From NCBI GenBank assembly GCA_022843845.1, contig JALHMW010000007.1, positions 1 to 64,000 of the forward strand: a DNA stretch of 64,000 bases, in the 5' to 3' direction. Both the position numbers and the translations under genes were made by a program. Of this stretch, positions 31,577 to 39,568 are shown piece after piece; within the stretch, counting starts at the first letter, position 1, and every line of letters starts with the position of its first letter. This stretch comes from Archangium sp. Lineage in GTDB: Bacteria > Myxococcota > Myxococcia > Myxococcales > Myxococcaceae. Under the pieces are notes generated by a model. That model saw only the letters and a list, made by a program, of their open reading frames with translations. It made no database searches and was not told where the DNA came from.

Positions 31577-33528
31577 CGTGGTTGGACTCGGACCCCGCCG
31601 TCGAGACGCGCTACCGCACCGTCTCCGAGACGACAGACCTCGCCGCGTTGATCGAGGCGCTCTTCGACGAGAGCTGGCGGGTGCGCCGCCTCGCCGCCGA
31701 CAAGCTGAGCGTCGCGACGACCTCGGACACGCTGGTGCAGGCGCTCCTCGAGGTGTTGTCGCGCCGAGGCCAGACGGGCGCTCGCAACGCTGCCGCCACC
31801 GCGCTCGCGCACCTGGGCCTGGTGGGCGTGAAGCCGCTCATCGGGCTGCTGGGCCACACGGACCCAGACCAACGGAAGTTCGCCGCCGACATTCTGGGCG
31901 AGCTCGGCCGCGTCGAAGCGTCGAGCGCGTTGATCGCGGCGCTCAGAGACGACGATCCAAACGTGCGCGTCGCCTCAGCCGAGGCGCTCGGGAAGACGGG
32001 TGGCCCAGACGCGCGCCGGGCGCTCGAGGCGTTGCTCGCCGCAGGGCCTGACGTGCTGATTCAGGTGAGCGCGCTCGAGGCGCTGACGGCGTTGAACGCG
32101 CCGCCGCCGCTGCCGCTGTTGGTGCCGTTGCTGCACAATCCGCTCACCCGTCGAAGCGCGTGGCGGCTCATCGGCCGGGTCCGGCATCGCTCCGCGTGGG
32201 TGTTGATGGTGCGGGCCCTGCGCTCGAAGTCGACCCGTGACGCGGCGCTGCTGGCGCTGGGGGGCTCGACGACGCCGCTCGCCTCTGACGTCGAGAACGA
32301 GCTGTCGGTGGCGCTCTCGGGAGTCGAAGACGCGTCGGCGTGGCTGACGAAGTGTCTGGCCTCGGAGGATCTCGAGCGTCGCGTCGGCGCGCTTCACCTC
32401 GTGCGGGCCGTGCGGTTGCCCGAGCTCTCCTCGCGCGTCGCCGAAGCGGCCGAGGGTGGTGCGCTGGCAGAGCTGTCGCTCTCGGTGCTGCTCTCGCTCG
32501 GCACGCCCGCGCTCGTCGCATTGCTGGAGGGGCCGTCGCCTGCGTTGTTGCAGATGTCGCGTGAGGGGCGCTCGGTCGCGAGTGAGGCCATCGTCGAGAA
32601 CTCGAGCCCGCGCTTCGTCGGAGCGCTCACCGCGCTGCTCGACGCAGGTGAAGACGAGCTGGGTGAAGTCGCCGTTCGTGCGCTCGGGCGCTGCGAGTCG
32701 ATCGCGGCGATCGCGCCGTTGCTGCGCGCGCTCGACGACGACGCGGTGTCTGCCGCGGCGTCACGCGCGTTGACGCACCTGGCGCAGACGTTCCCCGCCG
32801 AGGTGAAGCAGTCGCTCTCCGCGAAGGTGCTCGGTCCGCTGCGGCCGCACCTCGTGCGTGCGTGGGCGAACGTCGCGGGGCTCGAGGCGCTGCCAGTCGT
32901 TCGACGTGCGCTCCATGACGAGGCGGAGGCCGTTCGGGCCGCTGGGGCGCAGATGGCGATGGTGGTCGCTTCAGAGGCGAGCACGCTGCTCGGCATGGCC
33001 GTCGTCGACGAGTCTGCGCGCGTTCGGCGAGGTGCTGCGCGCGCCGTCGCCGGGCTCGGGCCGACCACTGGCAGGCCGCTGCTGGAGCGCTTGCTGGATG
33101 ATCGAGAGCCGTCGGTGCTCGCGCTCGCCGCTGGCGCCGCGATGGAGTGTGGCGCGGCGTGGGCAACGCCCCGGTTGATCGAGCTGACCACTCACGCCGA
33201 CTCAGGCGTGGTGTTGGCGTCGGTGCAGGCGTTGATGGTGTTGGGCGGGGCCGACGACGCCACGCTCGCGCGCATCGCTGCACACCCAGACGGAGAGGTC
33301 GTCAAGCAGGTGCTGCAGGAAGGAGCGTCGTCTACCGCGGTGCTCGCGCAGGCCGTGAAGGCGCTCAACGATCCGCGGTGGGACGTGCGTGGCGCGGCGG
33401 CCGAAGCCCTGGCGGTCGGCGGCGGCGTGGAGCACCTCGCTGCGCTCGAGATCGCCAGTGAGCGCGAGACCGACGCGCTGGCGCACGAGGCGATCTCCCG
33501 GGCCCTCGCGGCGCTCAAGGCGCGGTGA
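31573..33528 (+). CDS. HEAT-repeat protein of the chemosensory operon
   Basis: ATG 31573 overlaps the preceding stop (ATGA). The product has 651 residues and is composed almost entirely of HEAT-type helical repeats of about 30 residues (VKPLIGLLGHTDPDQRKFAADILGELG, ALIAALRDDDPNVRVASAEALGKTGG, LIELTTHADSGVVLASVQAL and others), running from about residue 25 to the C-terminus. There is no catalytic motif, signal or membrane helix. HEAT proteins in Myxococcus che clusters (Cpc7-type) act as protein-binding partners of the chemosensory system. It is placed between CheW and CheR, so a scaffold or output role is inferred. Confidence 0.88.
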   Translation: MTWLDSDPAVETRYRTVSETTDLAALIEALFDESWRVRRLAADKLSVATTSDTLVQALLEVLSRRGQTGARNAAATALAHLGLVGVKPLIGLLGHTDPDQRKFAADILGELGRVEASSALIAALRDDDPNVRVASAEALGKTGGPDARRALEALLAAGPDVLIQVSALEALTALNAPPPLPLLVPLLHNPLTRRSAWRLIGRVRHRSAWVLMVRALRSKSTRDAALLALGGSTTPLASDVENELSVALSGVEDASAWLTKCLASEDLERRVGALHLVRAVRLPELSSRVAEAAEGGALAELSLSVLLSLGTPALVALLEGPSPALLQMSREGRSVASEAIVENSSPRFVGALTALLDAGEDELGEVAVRALGRCESIAAIAPLLRALDDDAVSAAASRALTHLAQTFPAEVKQSLSAKVLGPLRPHLVRAWANVAGLEALPVVRRALHDEAEAVRAAGAQMAMVVASEASTLLGMAVVDESARVRRGAARAVAGLGPTTGRPLLERLLDDREPSVLALAAGAAMECGAAWATPRLIELTTHADSGVVLASVQALMVLGGADDATLARIAAHPDGEVVKQVLQEGASSTAVLAQAVKALNDPRWDVRGAAAEALAVGGGVEHLAALEIASERETDALAHEAISRALAALKAR

Positions 33529-33531
33529 TCG

Positions 33532-34365
33532 ATGGCTGAGATGACGCCCGAACAGCTCCGCCTCTTGCGCGACGTGTTTCAGAACGCGTGCGGCTTCGTG
33601 CTCCGCGAAGATCTGAAGTTCATCGCCGAGCGGCGCCTGGCTCCGCGGCTCGAGGCGCTGGGCCTGCGCGACTTCGGCACCTACCAGCGCTACCTGCGCT
33701 TCGATCCACGCGCGAAAGAGGAGCTCGAGATCGCCATCGATCTGCTGCTCCCGCGCGAGACGTACTTCTTCCGCGAGCCGGCCCAGCTCACGACCTACGT
33801 CGACGAGGTGATTCCGCGCCTGGCGCAAGACGCGGTGGGCCGCTCCCTGCACGTGTGGAGCGCCGGCTGCTCGAGCGGCGAGGAGCCCTACACGTTGTCG
33901 ATGCTGATGGGCGACCACCCGCTGCTGCAGGGCTGGGACATGGACATTCTCGGCACCGATCTCTCGCAGAAGGCGCTCTCGATGGCGCGCCACGCCGAGT
34001 ACGGGCCGTCAGCGCTGCGGTCGACCACGCCCGAGCAGCGCGCGAAGTTCTTCGACAGCGCCGAGCAGGGCCGCGTGAAAGTGAAGCGCGAGTTCAAGGA
34101 GCGGGTGCGCTTCGGCTGGCTCAACCTGCTCGATGGCGGTGGCGCGCGGCTGTTGCCCTCGATGGACGTCATCTTCTGCCGCAACGTGCTCATCTACTTC
34201 GACACCGAGACACGGCGCCGCGTGGTGCAGCTCTTCTCGGAGCGGCTGCGCGAGGGCGGGTACCTGATGCTCGGGCACTCGGAGAACTTGTTCAGCCTCA
34301 CGACGCGGTTCGAGCTCGTGCAGCTCTCGGGCGATCTCGTGTACCGCAAGCCGCGCACGGGCTGA
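33532..34365 (+). CDS. cheR: Chemotaxis protein methyltransferase CheR
   Basis: The product has 277 residues. It has the N-terminal helical CheR domain (residues about 5-75) and the SAM methyltransferase domain with LLPRETYFFREPAQL, VWSAGCSSGEEPYTL (SAM site), IFCRNVLIYFD and LGHSENLF. CheR methylates glutamates of chemoreceptors; the matching CheB is encoded at 38011. No receptor is encoded in the window, so its target must be elsewhere. It is the last gene of the plus-strand run; the convergent SDR gene ends two bases away. Confidence 0.96.
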   Translation: MAEMTPEQLRLLRDVFQNACGFVLREDLKFIAERRLAPRLEALGLRDFGTYQRYLRFDPRAKEELEIAIDLLLPRETYFFREPAQLTTYVDEVIPRLAQDAVGRSLHVWSAGCSSGEEPYTLSMLMGDHPLLQGWDMDILGTDLSQKALSMARHAEYGPSALRSTTPEQRAKFFDSAEQGRVKVKREFKERVRFGWLNLLDGGGARLLPSMDVIFCRNVLIYFDTETRRRVVQLFSERLREGGYLMLGHSENLFSLTTRFELVQLSGDLVYRKPRTG

Positions 34366-34367
34366 GC

Positions 34368-35258
34368 TCAGTCGCGCAGCGCGTTGCGGAGTCCTTCGCC
34401 GATCTCCGGCTTGTCAGCGAACGGGTCGCTCGGGTTGCGGCCGGCGGCGACGTCGTCGAGGCGTGTCGCGGCCATCTTCGGCGCGAAGGCGTGACTGAAG
34501 ATGTAGAACTGGCCCGCATCGATCGCCTCGAAGGTGAGCCGCGCGACGTCGGCGGCCGTCACCTTGCCGGAGCTGACCGCCTTCGAGCTCATCACCTGCG
34601 CCACCAGCTGGCTCTTCGTCGGCTTCGACATCGTCTCGCGCGGCCGGTTGCGGTGGGAGTCGTGAATTCCGGTTGGGACGAAGTACGGGCAGAGCACCGA
34701 GGCTGACACCTGATCCGTCACGAGCTTGAGGTCCTGGTAGAGCGTTTCGGACAGGCTCACCACGGCGTGTTTCGTCACGTTGTAGACGCCCATGTTCGGT
34801 GCGTTGACGAGGCCCGCCATCGACGCGGTGTTGATGATGCGGCCGCGCCACGACGGGTCGACCTTCGCCGCCGCGAGCATCATCGGCGTGAAGACGCGAA
34901 CGCCGTGCGCGACGCCCCAGAGGTTGACGCCGAGCACCCACTGCCAGTCCTTGACGGTGTGCTCCCAGATGAAGCCGCCGAAGCCGACGCCGGCGTTGTT
35001 GAAGACGAGGTGGGGAGCGCCGAAGCGTGCGAGCGTCTCTGCTCCCAGCGCTTCGACCTCGGCGGCGATGGAGACGTCGACGCGCTTCGAGAGCACCTCG
35101 GTTCGCGCGCTCAGCTCGGCCGTCGCGGCCTCGAGCGCATCGGCCTGCACGTCAGCGAGCACCAGGCGCATGCCGCGTGATGCAGCGAGGCGCGCGAGCT
35201 CGAGGCCGAGGCCCGACGCGGCGCCGGTGATGACCGCAGTCTGTGGAGTGGAAGTCAT
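34368..35258 (-). CDS. Short-chain dehydrogenase/reductase (SDR family)
   Basis: ATG 35258 gives 296 residues (MTSTPQTAVITGAASG). Classical SDR motifs: cofactor loop TGAASGLGLELA near residue 12, FNNAGVG near 90, and the catalytic Ser-Tyr-Lys in NTASMAGL...YNVTKHAVV near 145-165. An NAD(P)-dependent oxidoreductase on an unidentified alcohol or ketone is expected. The C-terminal tail (about 60 residues rich in charged residues) is long for the family. It lies on the minus strand between the two parts of the che locus, downstream of the DUF4276 gene. Confidence 0.92.
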   Translation of the reverse strand: MTSTPQTAVITGAASGLGLELARLAASRGMRLVLADVQADALEAATAELSARTEVLSKRVDVSIAAEVEALGAETLARFGAPHLVFNNAGVGFGGFIWEHTVKDWQWVLGVNLWGVAHGVRVFTPMMLAAAKVDPSWRGRIINTASMAGLVNAPNMGVYNVTKHAVVSLSETLYQDLKLVTDQVSASVLCPYFVPTGIHDSHRNRPRETMSKPTKSQLVAQVMSSKAVSSGKVTAADVARLTFEAIDAGQFYIFSHAFAPKMAATRLDDVAAGRNPSDPFADKPEIGEGLRNALRD

Positions 35259-35295
35259 GGCGCGCGAGCGCAGCACAGCGCCCGTCATGCGTGAA

Positions 35296-35847
35296 TCAGG
35301 AACTCAGCTCGCGAAGCCGGTCGCAGAGTGCCTTGAACTCGGGGCTGCGCTTCGCGAGCAACTGCGCGTTCGCCCTGGCGACCATCAGAAAGCTGTTCGC
35401 ACCTTCCTTCGTCCACCCGGACTTCTTGAGTGTCGCGAAGACCTCGTCTTTCGGAATGCGCTCGAGCTGCCGCGATGGAAACGACTCCGCGATGCACCAT
35501 GTCTCCATCACCACCGACATGAATCGCACGTCGGTTTCGCGTGCCCGTGCCGGCCTGGACCACTCGTCACCTGTGCGCTTCTTGAGGTGCTCCCAACGAG
35601 TTGAGGCCGTCACCACATCTTCTGCGTCGACGAGCAGGAGCGCTGCTTCCTGCCTTCCGCGCTTCAGGTGCTCGACGAACTCCTTGTACGCATCGAGCCG
35701 AGACCCGCAGAAGATGAAGCTGGGCGTTCGTTCTCCAAGAATGGTGGAGAAGAGCCTGAGGAACGCCGGGCGAGCGACGCGCCTGAGGTCTTCGCGCTCG
35801 GCTCCTTCGACGTAGATTCGAGCGCCCTTCGTTCGAGCCGCGCTCAC
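35296..35847 (-). CDS. DUF4276 protein (TOPRIM-like), partner of the ATPase
   Basis: GTG 35847 overlaps the stop of the upstream ATPase (GTGA), which fixes the start; 183 residues. The family features are clear: RIYVEGAEREDL at the N-terminus, RPAFLRLFSTILGE, FIFCGSRLDAYKEFVEHL, LLLVDAEDVV, WEHLKKRTGDEW, and VMETWCIAE, then IPKDEVFATLKKSG and GANSFLMVA. DUF4276 is thought to be a TOPRIM-like nuclease-related fold (acidic E...DxE). Pairs of such a protein with an SMC-like ATPase occur in defence islands, so an anti-phage or DNA-damage role is inferred. Confidence 0.85.
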   Translation of the reverse strand: MSAARTKGARIYVEGAEREDLRRVARPAFLRLFSTILGERTPSFIFCGSRLDAYKEFVEHLKRGRQEAALLLVDAEDVVTASTRWEHLKKRTGDEWSRPARARETDVRFMSVVMETWCIAESFPSRQLERIPKDEVFATLKKSGWTKEGANSFLMVARANAQLLAKRSPEFKALCDRLRELSS

Positions 35848-37043
35848 CACCGGTTGCCGCCGATCGCTCCCGCTGCCCAGATGCCACCGAGAGACTCGCC
35901 CCTCTGGACCCAGGATTTGATCAGCTTCGAGTTGAGACGCTCGACGCGCGTGCCGTGCTGGTCGCGATCGAAGGCGTAGACGCACTCGGGGGTGTCAGTG
36001 AACGAACTTACCAGCAGTGACGAATGCGTGCTGACGATCACCTGCCGCCGCGCGCTCGCCTCTTTGAGAAGCCGTGCCAACGACGCAATGGCGTCGGGGT
36101 GAAGTCCCAGTTCCGGCTCGTCGAGGAAGACGGGGCTGTCATTCTCTTCGTCGAGCAGGATCAGGCCGAGCAACAACCAGTGAAGGGTTCCGTCAGAGAG
36201 GCGTGACGCGGGCGTTCGGTGCGCGCGGTTGGCCTCCATGAAGACGATCTGCGTCGAGCCCATGACGAAGTCGGCGAGCACATCGACGACGCCTGGCAGC
36301 ACTGAGGTGACATGTTCGAGCAGGCGTTCACGGAAGCCCTTTCGCTGCAGCATCGTGTTCAGTCGCAGCGGCGCATTCGTCGTGTCGGCGAGCAGCGCGC
36401 CCTGAATCGTCGCGGAAGGCTGCGGTCCTCGGACTGGGTTCTTCGCTCTCCCGAACCCCCACTCGGTGAAGAACTGAATCGAGGCCAGCGCGTCGCGCAT
36501 CGCGCGGGCTTGCTTGTCGATGCGCGCATCGCGGAACTCCTGAAGCACAGTCGCGTCTGGCCGAACGGCCTCAGTGAACGATGTTGCCCGTTTTTTGCCT
36601 GAGATCTGGACGTAGTCGGAGTCGCGCCACATCAGATTCCTGGGTCTGTTTGCAGACTCAACGAACTCGAGGCCCTCGACCGAAATCGAAACCCCAGCAA
36701 GTGGTTCGACGCCGAGGAAGTAGCGAAGAGTGTCGCTGCCAACGTCGAACTCGATCCGAGACATGGCTTCCGGCGCGCCGTCCCACACCCAGTCCTTCAC
36801 CTCGGAACTCGAGTTCAGAAACGCGCGAAGGTTCCGCTGCGCCTCCTGCAGAAACCGCGCGGCCTCGAAGAAGTTCGACTTCCCGCTCCCGTTGGCGCCG
36901 ATGAAGACGTTCAGATCTCCCAGCTCGACGCCGGGGAAGTCGGGCGCGAACGAGAGGAAACCGCGCGGGGTCAGCTTCTTGATGCGCGGAAACCACGGCT
37001 TCTTCGGCGCTGGTGGTTTCTTGCTGGCCTTGCGTTTCGGCAT
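35844..37043 (-). CDS. AAA/SMC-like ATPase (AAA_21 type), probable defence module component
   Basis: The product has 399 residues. Walker A GANGSGKS is at residues 49-56, an ABC-type signature LSDGTLHWL lies before Walker B FLDEPELGLHP (about 300), and the switch His is in VSTHSSLLV (about 338). This is the architecture of OLD/RecF-like ATPases with an inserted helical middle section. The N-terminal 20 residues are basic (KRKASKKPPAPKK). It is the first gene of a two-gene unit with the DUF4276 protein (GTGA overlap). Such pairs resemble AbiL, RloAB and PARIS-like systems in plan; experimental function is unknown. Confidence 0.88.
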   Translation of the reverse strand: MPKRKASKKPPAPKKPWFPRIKKLTPRGFLSFAPDFPGVELGDLNVFIGANGSGKSNFFEAARFLQEAQRNLRAFLNSSSEVKDWVWDGAPEAMSRIEFDVGSDTLRYFLGVEPLAGVSISVEGLEFVESANRPRNLMWRDSDYVQISGKKRATSFTEAVRPDATVLQEFRDARIDKQARAMRDALASIQFFTEWGFGRAKNPVRGPQPSATIQGALLADTTNAPLRLNTMLQRKGFRERLLEHVTSVLPGVVDVLADFVMGSTQIVFMEANRAHRTPASRLSDGTLHWLLLGLILLDEENDSPVFLDEPELGLHPDAIASLARLLKEASARRQVIVSTHSSLLVSSFTDTPECVYAFDRDQHGTRVERLNSKLIKSWVQRGESLGGIWAAGAIGGNRW

Positions 37044-37065
37044 CGGTGCTCCTTGAAGACACGAT

Positions 37066-37094
37066 GGGCACCCAGCGAAGAAGGCCGGGTGCCC
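37066..37094. other. Inverted repeat upstream of the ATPase gene
   Basis: GGGCACCC (37066-37073) and GGGTGCCC (37087-37094) form an 8-bp perfect inverted repeat with a 13-base loop, 22 bases upstream of the minus-strand ATPase ATG. It may be an operator or the terminator of the minus gene ending at 37210. Confidence 0.4.
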
Positions 37095-37208
37095 TTTGAA
37101 GACGACTGGAGCTCCCTTTGAAGGCTCTCCAGCTACGCTGCGAAGCCTCGCGGGTAGCCTGCGAAGGCTCTCCAGGTACCCTTCGAAGCCTCCTGGGTAC
37201 CCTTCGAA
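37094..37208. repeat. Degenerate 21-22-bp tandem repeat, five copies
   Basis: Five units start with CTTTGAAG, CTTTGAAG, CTGCGAAG, CTGCGAAG and CTTCGAAG and end in ACC/TACG/TAGC-like tails; a sixth partial copy ends at about 37208. The units alternate between a GCTCTCCAG and a CCTCNNGGGT core. The repeat fills the gap between the hypothetical gene at 37210 and the ATPase promoter region. Confidence 0.75.
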
Positions 37209-37209
37209 A

Positions 37210-37854
37210 TCACGCCGGGGTTGGCGCCTTCTTCTTCCCCGGTGCCTTCGGGTGTCGGTACGGCAGGTACTTCACGCCGTCGTCTCCGAACGCAGCTTCG
37301 GCCGCGTCGCGGAAGTACTCGATGAAATCGAACAGCTCGGTGAGGGGGCTCTTCTCGGTCGCGCTGGCGCGCTCTGCGGTCTCGTCGAGAATGGCGCCCA
37401 GCTCGCCGAGCCGCTTCACGTCGGCCGGAGTCACGCCGCGCTTCTTGAACGCGGCGGAGAACTTTGCATCGGTCGCGAGTTCAGCGAGCGCCAACGCGCG
37501 CGCCGAGAAGCCCGCGTTCGAGTTCGGGGTCTTCACGCCGATGCCAGCGCGCTGCTTCACCTCGGCAGACTCGTTGAGGTCGCGGCGCAGCGCGAGCGCG
37601 ATGCGGCGCTTCACCTTGCTGATGAGGCGCTTGGCTTCGGAGCGAGCTCCACGGCGCTCGGTCGACGCATCGAGGAACGCAGAGTTCTGCGTCGCGTAGC
37701 GCTTCTTGTCAGCGGTCACATCACCGAGCAGCGACTTTGCCTTCGCGATCTCCTGCGCGGTCACGCCGACTTCCTTCAAGCGCGCTGCGTCTTTCGACGC
37801 CGCCTTGATGACAGCAACCGCAGCCTTGAGTTGTTTGTTCAGCTCGAACGCCAT
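37210..37854 (-). CDS. Hypothetical helical protein
   Basis: The product has 214 residues and I do not recognise the family. It is Lys/Arg/Glu/Ala-rich and almost certainly helical, with heptad-like stretches (LNKQLKAAVAVIKAASKDAARLKEVG and RSEAKRLISKVKRRIALAL). There is no signal, membrane segment or Cys pattern. The C-terminus (GKKKAPTP) is basic. It is separated from the ATPase by the tandem repeats. It may share a transcript with it. Confidence 0.65.
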   Translation of the reverse strand: MAFELNKQLKAAVAVIKAASKDAARLKEVGVTAQEIAKAKSLLGDVTADKKRYATQNSAFLDASTERRGARSEAKRLISKVKRRIALALRRDLNESAEVKQRAGIGVKTPNSNAGFSARALALAELATDAKFSAAFKKRGVTPADVKRLGELGAILDETAERASATEKSPLTELFDFIEYFRDAAEAAFGDDGVKYLPYRHPKAPGKKKAPTPA

Positions 37855-38010
37855 GGGTGAGTCCTCCCTCCGGGTGAGCCGCGGACGATATGTGACATCG
37901 GCTCAAATGCACGCGATGCGTTGGACAGCGGGGCGTTGACCCAGAGGTGTCCGAAGAGAAGCCGCGGCGGACTTGAATGCGCGGGGCATGACAGGCAATG
38001 GACTGCTCGC

Positions 38011-39138
38011 GTGCGCCCCGATCGTCCCATTCGTGTCCTGGTCATCGACGACTCGCCGTCGAACCGGCGCGCCATCACCGCGATGCTCGAGTCGGCGCCT
38101 GGCATCGAGGTGCTCGATCGCGCGGCTGACGGCGAAGAGGGCCTGAAGAAGGCGATCGCGCTGAAGCCCGACTGCATCACGCTCGATCTCGAGATGCCGC
38201 GCATCGACGGCTACTCGTTCCTTCGCCTCATCAACTCGCGCGCGCCGACGCCGGTCATCGTCTTGTCCTCGTACGGGCACCCCTCCGACGTCTTCAAGGC
38301 GCTGCAGCTCGGAGCCTTCGACTTCGTCGCCAAGCCCGCGACCGCCGACAAGGCCGGGCTCGAGCTCGTGCGCGCGGAGCTCATTGCGAAGGTCCGCGCG
38401 TCGGCCTTCGCGAAGAAGCCGATGCCCGAGCGCGGCGGCATGGGTCCGTTCCACACGCCCTCCGTCTTTCCCGTCGCCGTCACCCCGCCCACCGTCAAGC
38501 GCCCGACGAAGCCTGTCTCGGTCGACACGCCCACCATCGTCGCCATCGGCGCCTCCACCGGCGGTCCTCCCGCGGTGCAGAAGGTGCTCGAGGCCCTCGC
38601 TGGCTTGCCCGTCTGTGTCCTCGTCGCGCAGCACATGCCGCCGCGCTTCACCGAGGCCTTCGCCCAGCGCCTCGACGGCGCGCTCCCGTTCCGCGTGAAG
38701 GAAGCGCAGACCGGCGATCTCATCGTCCAGGGCCGCGTGTACATCGCGCCCGGTGGAGAGCAGCTCGAGCTCGGAGAACGTGACGGCCAGCGCGTCGCCA
38801 TTGTCTCCCGTCCACAGCCCACCGACGCCTTCGCGCCCTCGGCCGACAAGCTCTTCTTCAGCGTCGCGAAGCTCGCGAAGTCGATGGCGCGCGGCGTCGT
38901 GCTCACCGGCATGGGCAACGACGGAGCCAAGGGCGTCAAGGCGCTCCTCGCTTCTGGCGCCGAGGTCTGGGTCGAGTCTCAGGAGACCGCCGTCGTCTTC
39001 GGCATGCCCGAGGCGGCCATCTCCAACGGCCCCGTCACGCGGGTGCTGCCGCTCTACGCGCTCGGCCCTGAGCTCGCCCAGGCCATCCAGATCTCCCGCG
39101 GCTCCGGCAACCACCCGGCCTTCAAGCCGAAGAAGTGA
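38011..39138 (+). CDS. cheB: Chemotaxis response regulator protein-glutamate methylesterase CheB
   Basis: GTG 38011 (VRPDRPIRVLVIDDS) is the only start that begins directly before the receiver domain; 375 residues. The receiver has Asp13/Asp14 and phosphoacceptor Asp59 (LDLEMPRID). After a proline-rich linker (about 150-175) the methylesterase domain has the catalytic triad Ser (IGASTGGP, about 183), His (AQHMPP, about 207) and Asp (GMGNDGAKG, about 304). It removes methyl groups that CheR adds and may deamidate receptor glutamines. It is split from cheR by the minus-strand block. Confidence 0.95.
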   Translation: MRPDRPIRVLVIDDSPSNRRAITAMLESAPGIEVLDRAADGEEGLKKAIALKPDCITLDLEMPRIDGYSFLRLINSRAPTPVIVLSSYGHPSDVFKALQLGAFDFVAKPATADKAGLELVRAELIAKVRASAFAKKPMPERGGMGPFHTPSVFPVAVTPPTVKRPTKPVSVDTPTIVAIGASTGGPPAVQKVLEALAGLPVCVLVAQHMPPRFTEAFAQRLDGALPFRVKEAQTGDLIVQGRVYIAPGGEQLELGERDGQRVAIVSRPQPTDAFAPSADKLFFSVAKLAKSMARGVVLTGMGNDGAKGVKALLASGAEVWVESQETAVVFGMPEAAISNGPVTRVLPLYALGPELAQAIQISRGSGNHPAFKPKK

Positions 39139-39185
39139 CTTTCGCCTCACCCGGCCCGACGCATTGTGTAGGGTGAGCGCCGACG

Positions 39186-39560
39186 ATGACCATTCGCGCT
39201 CTGGTGGTTGACGACTCTCTGCAGCTGCGACGCAGCGTGATGTACGCGCTGCAGAAGCTCCCCGACGTCGTGTGTGTCGAGGCCGGTGATGGCGCCGAGG
39301 CGTTGCGGAAGCTCCGAGGGAGCCCCTTCGACATCGTGCTCTCTGACATCAACATGCCGGTGCTCGACGGCCTCAAGCTCGTCGCCCACATCCGACAAGA
39401 CGCTGCGCTCTCGAAGCTCCCCGTCATCATGATCACGACCGAGTCTGCCGAAGCCGATCGTGAACGCGCGATGAACCTCGGCGCCAACGCCTACCTGGTC
39501 AAACCCGTGCAGGCCTCTGAAGTGCTCGAGACCGTGAAGTCTCTGCTCGGCCTTCCGTAG
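39186..39560 (+). CDS. CheY-like single-domain response regulator
   Basis: The product has 124 residues, a receiver domain alone. Asp9/Asp10 (VVDDSLQLRR), phosphoacceptor Asp54 (VLSDINMPVLDG), Thr in MITTES and Lys in AYLVKPV form the phosphorylation site. It starts 47 bases after cheB and has no output domain. Together with the receiver at 28071 it is a candidate phosphate acceptor from CheA. The two receivers are only moderately similar. Confidence 0.92.
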   Translation: MTIRALVVDDSLQLRRSVMYALQKLPDVVCVEAGDGAEALRKLRGSPFDIVLSDINMPVLDGLKLVAHIRQDAALSKLPVIMITTESAEADRERAMNLGANAYLVKPVQASEVLETVKSLLGLP

Positions 39561-39568
39561 ACTTCCAC

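Noticed and set aside
37094-37208. CRISPR-like array at the 21-22-bp repeats
   Set aside because: The units are directly adjacent and degenerate, without unique spacers.
39558-39563. TAGACT as a -10 box for the 662-residue protein gene
   Set aside because: It is only five bases from the ATG, which would put the transcription start inside the coding sequence.
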